A DNA stretch of 14,575 nucleotides, from the NCBI GenBank assembly GCA_026770585.1, contig MU646665.1:62545-77119 (forward strand), read 5' to 3'. The notes below the pieces were generated by a model. That model was given only the letters and a program-made list of their open reading frames with translations. It had not been told where the DNA came from and did not search any database. The DNA comes from Baffinella frigidus (taxonomy: Eukaryota; Cryptophyceae; Cryptomonadales; Baffinellaceae). A program made the translations under genes and the position numbers. Positions 12,464 through 14,575 of the stretch are shown here, in pieces (the first letter of the stretch is position 1; each line of letters begins with the position of its first letter).

Positions 12464-12484
12464 CTCGACAAGCCTGGGTCCGTC
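12464..12484 (+). repeat. Second LDKPGSV-encoding segment
   Basis: CTCGACAAGCCTGGGTCCGT plus C repeats 12237-12257 with three substitutions, all silent in the frame of the upstream exon. A weaker third relative (GTTGACAAGCCTCCTTCC, VDKPPS) follows at 12708-12725, after the MITE. Confidence 0.75.
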
Positions 12485-12498
12485 CCCTCTCAGGACTA

Positions 12499-12686
12499 CA
12501 GTCCACCTACCCTAACACAGGCTACCGTAACACATACTTACCCTCCACACATACTGCTTCGGCCGGCCCCCGATTTCCCCCTGCAAGGAAGTATGCCTGA
12601 AGGGTGGACACTGTAACGCATACCAACCCTCCACTCTTACTCAATCAGTCCGGCCCCGACGGGTATGTGTTAGGGTAGGTCCACTG
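12499..12686 (-). mobile_element. 188-bp TA-flanked MITE, copy 2
   Basis: Inverted relative to 2549-2736 and exactly the same length. Ends CAGTCCACCTACCCTAACAC and GTGTTAGGGTAGGTCCACTG. TA lies outside the left end and CA outside the right, so the target duplication is imperfect here. It starts 14 bp after the second LDKPGSV segment. Confidence 0.85.
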
Positions 12687-12731
12687 CACCCGCCCTCCGA
12701 AGTGATCGTTGACAAGCCTCCTTCCACACTC

Positions 12732-12867
12732 ATCTCCACAAAAGTATTAATTAGTTGCTTTTGGTGCAACGAAATTTACTACACAAACGCTTTACTATTA
12801 CTTTTATGAGCAAGTCGTGTAGTAATTTTCGTTGCCAAAAGCAATTAATTAATACTTGTATGGAGAT
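12732..12867. mobile_element. TTTACTACAC-core foldback element 10 (ATCTCCA arms)
   Basis: 136 bp. Outer arms ATCTCCACAAAAGTATTAAT and ATTAATACTTGTATGGAGAT. Inner arms GCAACGAAATTTACTACAC and GTGTAGTAATTTTCGTTGC. Closest to element 5 (same outer arms) and element 3 (same inner arms). Confidence 0.9.
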
Positions 12868-12869
12868 TA

Positions 12870-13002
12870 ACACAGTGGCCTTCGCAGATCGGTCCATTTA
12901 TTTTCGTGGTACTAACTAAGAATTGCTCGGTACAAAGACGTAGTATTAACCGATATTTCGACCGGGTTCTGGTCGAGTTTTCCTGCGAAGCCCCCTGTGT
13001 GG
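12870..13002 (+). mobile_element. ACACAGTGG element, full copy (133 bp)
   Basis: ACACAGTGGCCTTCGCAG at the left faces CTGCGAAGCCCCCTGTGTGG at the right. It includes a hairpin CGACCGGG(TT)CTGGTCG at about 12960-12975. The first 90 bp match 10354-10448. Its CCACACAG-type end resembles the 162-bp family, but the interior is unrelated. Confidence 0.85.
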
Positions 13003-13007
13003 TAGGA

Positions 13008-13194
13008 CTAGAGCGCTGCGCAGAGAAGTTGGCCACGGGAAAAAATGGAAAATCGAGAAATTGGAGCCATTTTGTCAACTTTTGAGAAATTTAGTGCCAT
13101 GAATTTCTCAAAAGTGGACAAAATGGCTCCAATTTCCCCATTTTTCCATTTTCCGGTGGCCAACTTCTCTGCACAGCGCTCTAGCACCCGGCAT
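13008..13194. mobile_element. 187-bp near-perfect palindrome, CTAGAGCGCTG ends
   Basis: Arms 13008-13091 and 13102-13194 are reverse complements over most of their length (GCAGAGAAGTTGGCCAC; TTGGAGCCATTTTGTC). The short loop is TAGTGCCATG. Ends CTAGAGCGCTG and CAGCGCTCTAG. A fragment occurs at about 11831-11850. It begins 5 bp after the preceding element. Confidence 0.85.
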
Positions 13195-13263
13195 CCGAAG
13201 TGCCCTTGTTCGCCTGCTCTCTGTTTGTCGACATCTGCTCGCATCTGCTGGCGTCGCGTTTTC

Positions 13264-13268
13264 GGGTT

Positions 13269-13307
<39 letters not shown>

Positions 13308-13337
13308 GGTCGAGGGTTGAGGGTTGAGGGTTGAGGG
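13264..13337 (-). repeat. Telomere-like heptamer array (AACCCTC on the minus strand)
   Basis: About ten nearly perfect 7-bp GAGGGTT units. It is opposite in strand to the other telomere-like arrays of the window. Confidence 0.95.
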
Positions 13338-13503
13338 CATCGTCCCCTGGGGGGTGGAGGGGCTGAGCGTGTGTGTGCCAAGAGCTTGCAGCTGGCTGTT
13401 TACAGCTGTTGACATGCAGTTCGGGTGTGGGGGTTAGGGTGTAGCTATGCGGTAGGCGAGAGCGTCCTCTCTAGGCGAGTACTCTCTAGGCGGCGCTCTC
13501 TAG
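13338..13503. other. Spacer with an 11-bp triplication
   Basis: CTCTCTAGGCG occurs three times between about 13470 and 13505, directly before the next element. I find no gene. Confidence 0.55.
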
Positions 13504-13688
13504 GCGGTAGAGCGTTTGCGGTAATTGTTGTCCGTTTTGGACGTGCGGTTTCCCGGTTTCCTGGTTTTTTAAAATGTTGTCAAGGCCGTAAAACATTTTG
13601 AATGGACACTTCTGGTACAAATGAAAACCGGAAAACCGGGAAACCGCACGTCCAAAACGGACAACAATTACCGCAAACGCTCTACCGC
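13504..13688. mobile_element. 185-bp element with a perfect 56-bp terminal inverted repeat
   Basis: 13504-13559 is the exact reverse complement of 13633-13688, beginning GCGGTAGAGCGTTTGCGGTA. Similarity continues inward with a few changes. The loop contains ACATTTTGAATGG. No mismatch over 56 bp indicates a recent element, arm correction or an assembly effect. Confidence 0.9.
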
Positions 13689-13748
13689 GCCCAACACACT
13701 CCCTTCGCACACGCTGTGCGGTTTACGACAAACCCGATCTCTCGCTGC

Positions 13749-13887
13749 AAACCCTACACCCTACACCCCACACCCTACACCCCACACCCTACACCCCACA
13801 CCTTACGACCCAAACTTCAAACACCAAACACCAAACACCAAACACCGAACCCCAAACACCAAACCCCAAACCCCAAACCCCAACCCC
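13749..13887 (+). repeat. Telomere-like degenerate array
   Basis: Changes gradually from CACCCTA/CACCCCA units to CAAACAC and then CCCCAAA units. Open frames of Pro-Thr-Tyr/His repeats across it are artefacts. Confidence 0.9.
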
Positions 13888-14575
13888 TGCAGGATTATGC
13901 CAACGTCGCAATCGGGGTCAGAAGCACCCTGGACCATAAACCATAAACCATAAACCCTAAACCATAAACCCTAAAGTATACAATCGTGTGCAGGCTGGTG
14001 TGAGCCTCGCGATCTCAGAGGGGTCGGAAGCAACGACGGTCATGCTGAATCCTGAACCCTGAACCCTGAACTCTGAACCCTGAATCCTGAACCCTGAACC
14101 CTGAACCCTGGACCCTAAACAATCAACATAAAAAACAAACATTCAACGATAAACAGTTAACTAAACACCAAACACCAAACCCCAAACCCCAAACCCCAAA
14201 CCCCAAACCCCAAACCCATGCAGACTTATGCCAGCGTCGCGATCGGGGTCAGAAGCACCCTGGACCATAAACCATAAACCCTCACCCTAGATCGGGGTCA
14301 GAAGCACCCTGGACCATAAACCCTAAACCCTAACCCTAACCCTAAAGTATACAATCGTGTGCAGGCTGGTGTGAGCCTCGCGATCGGGGAAACAACGACT
14401 GTCATGCTGAACCCTGATGCTTACCGTTAGCGCTGGTTTTCGGCATTACCCCCACGTTATTAATACGTGCTGTATTGATGTTAATAAAGATGGCTTGAGG
14501 TGCAGGCGGGGCGCGGGACCTTGTTGCAGCCAACCCTGCATACTACACCCTACACCCTGAACCCTGAACCCTGAA
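13888..14575 (+). repeat. Satellite with a 331-371 bp higher-order period
   Basis: Two complex blocks recur between telomere-like stretches. One starts TGCAG(G/A)(A/C)TTATGCC(A/G)(A/G)CGTCGC (13888 and 14219, offset 331), with an extra partial copy at 14289. The other starts AAAGTATACAATCGTGTGCA (13973 and 14344, offset 371). The 40-bp difference is the extra GATCGGGGTCAGAAGCACCC unit. Between them are CCATAAA, CCCTGAA, CCCCAAA and CCCTAAC arrays, the last being the closest to a plain telomere sequence. The array runs off the window end. Confidence 0.85.
14410..14535. other. Non-repetitive island at the end of the satellite
   Basis: About 125 bp without telomere-like units, containing ATTAATACGTGCTGTATTGATGTTAATAAAGATG-like AT-rich sequence near 14459-14492 in short pieces, then GC-rich GCAGGCGGGGCGCGGG. 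No gene is supported. Confidence 0.4.

Noticed and set aside
14319-14345. True chromosome end
   Set aside because: Only about three CCCTAAC/CCCTAAA units are regular, and non-repetitive sequence and further degenerate arrays follow, so these are interstitial.

Overview
The window looks like nuclear DNA of a eukaryotic microalga rather than a bacterium. There are no bacterial operons or ribosome binding sites. Coding signal occurs as short, GC-rich, third-position-biased exons ending at GT donors, in a sea of inverted-repeat elements and TTTAGGG-like degenerate telomeric repeats. The clearest exon encodes a signal peptide followed directly by Phe and a basic, Ala/Arg/Pro-rich transit region. 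This is the bipartite plastid-targeting signal of algae with a red secondary plastid. A cryptophyte is my best guess and a dinoflagellate the main alternative; the assignment is inference only.

Layout. 1-1673: a 53-G run, then nested inverted repeats and a telomere-like insert. 1445-4590: a near-continuous series of 110-190 bp foldback/MITE-like elements, a GA microsatellite and one weak minus-strand exon. 4726-4993: a dispersed repeat carrying an extra 180-bp insert with strong RNA-like stems. 5250-6848: the only solid gene pair, with divergent first exons: a plastid-targeted protein (minus) and a disordered Pro/Ala/Ser-rich protein with a Cys-Lys patch (plus), separated by about 430 bp that should hold both promoters. 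6926-11823: more elements (four CCACACGAGG MITEs, TTTACTACAC foldbacks, CCACACAG elements) with isolated exon-like fragments at 9196-9265, 9944-10012 and 10976-11056. 12096-12257: an exon resembling the C-terminal part of a bubblegum-type acyl-CoA synthetase, followed by a telomere-like tract. 12499-13688: five more elements. 13749-14575: a satellite built on CCCTAAA/CCCTGAA repeats with a 331-371 bp higher-order period.

The most unusual content is the repeat biology. At least 25 short inverted-repeat elements fall into several terminal-repeat families that share and exchange internal modules. They include a recurring TTTACTACAC/GTGTAGTAAA core and a MITE family whose central hairpin changes sequence completely while keeping its ability to pair. 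Two telomere-like tracts interrupt otherwise recognisable sequence, as if added during break repair. I see no rRNA, tRNA, CRISPR array, transposase gene or complete gene. The genes visible are exon pieces and do not form a recognisable pathway.
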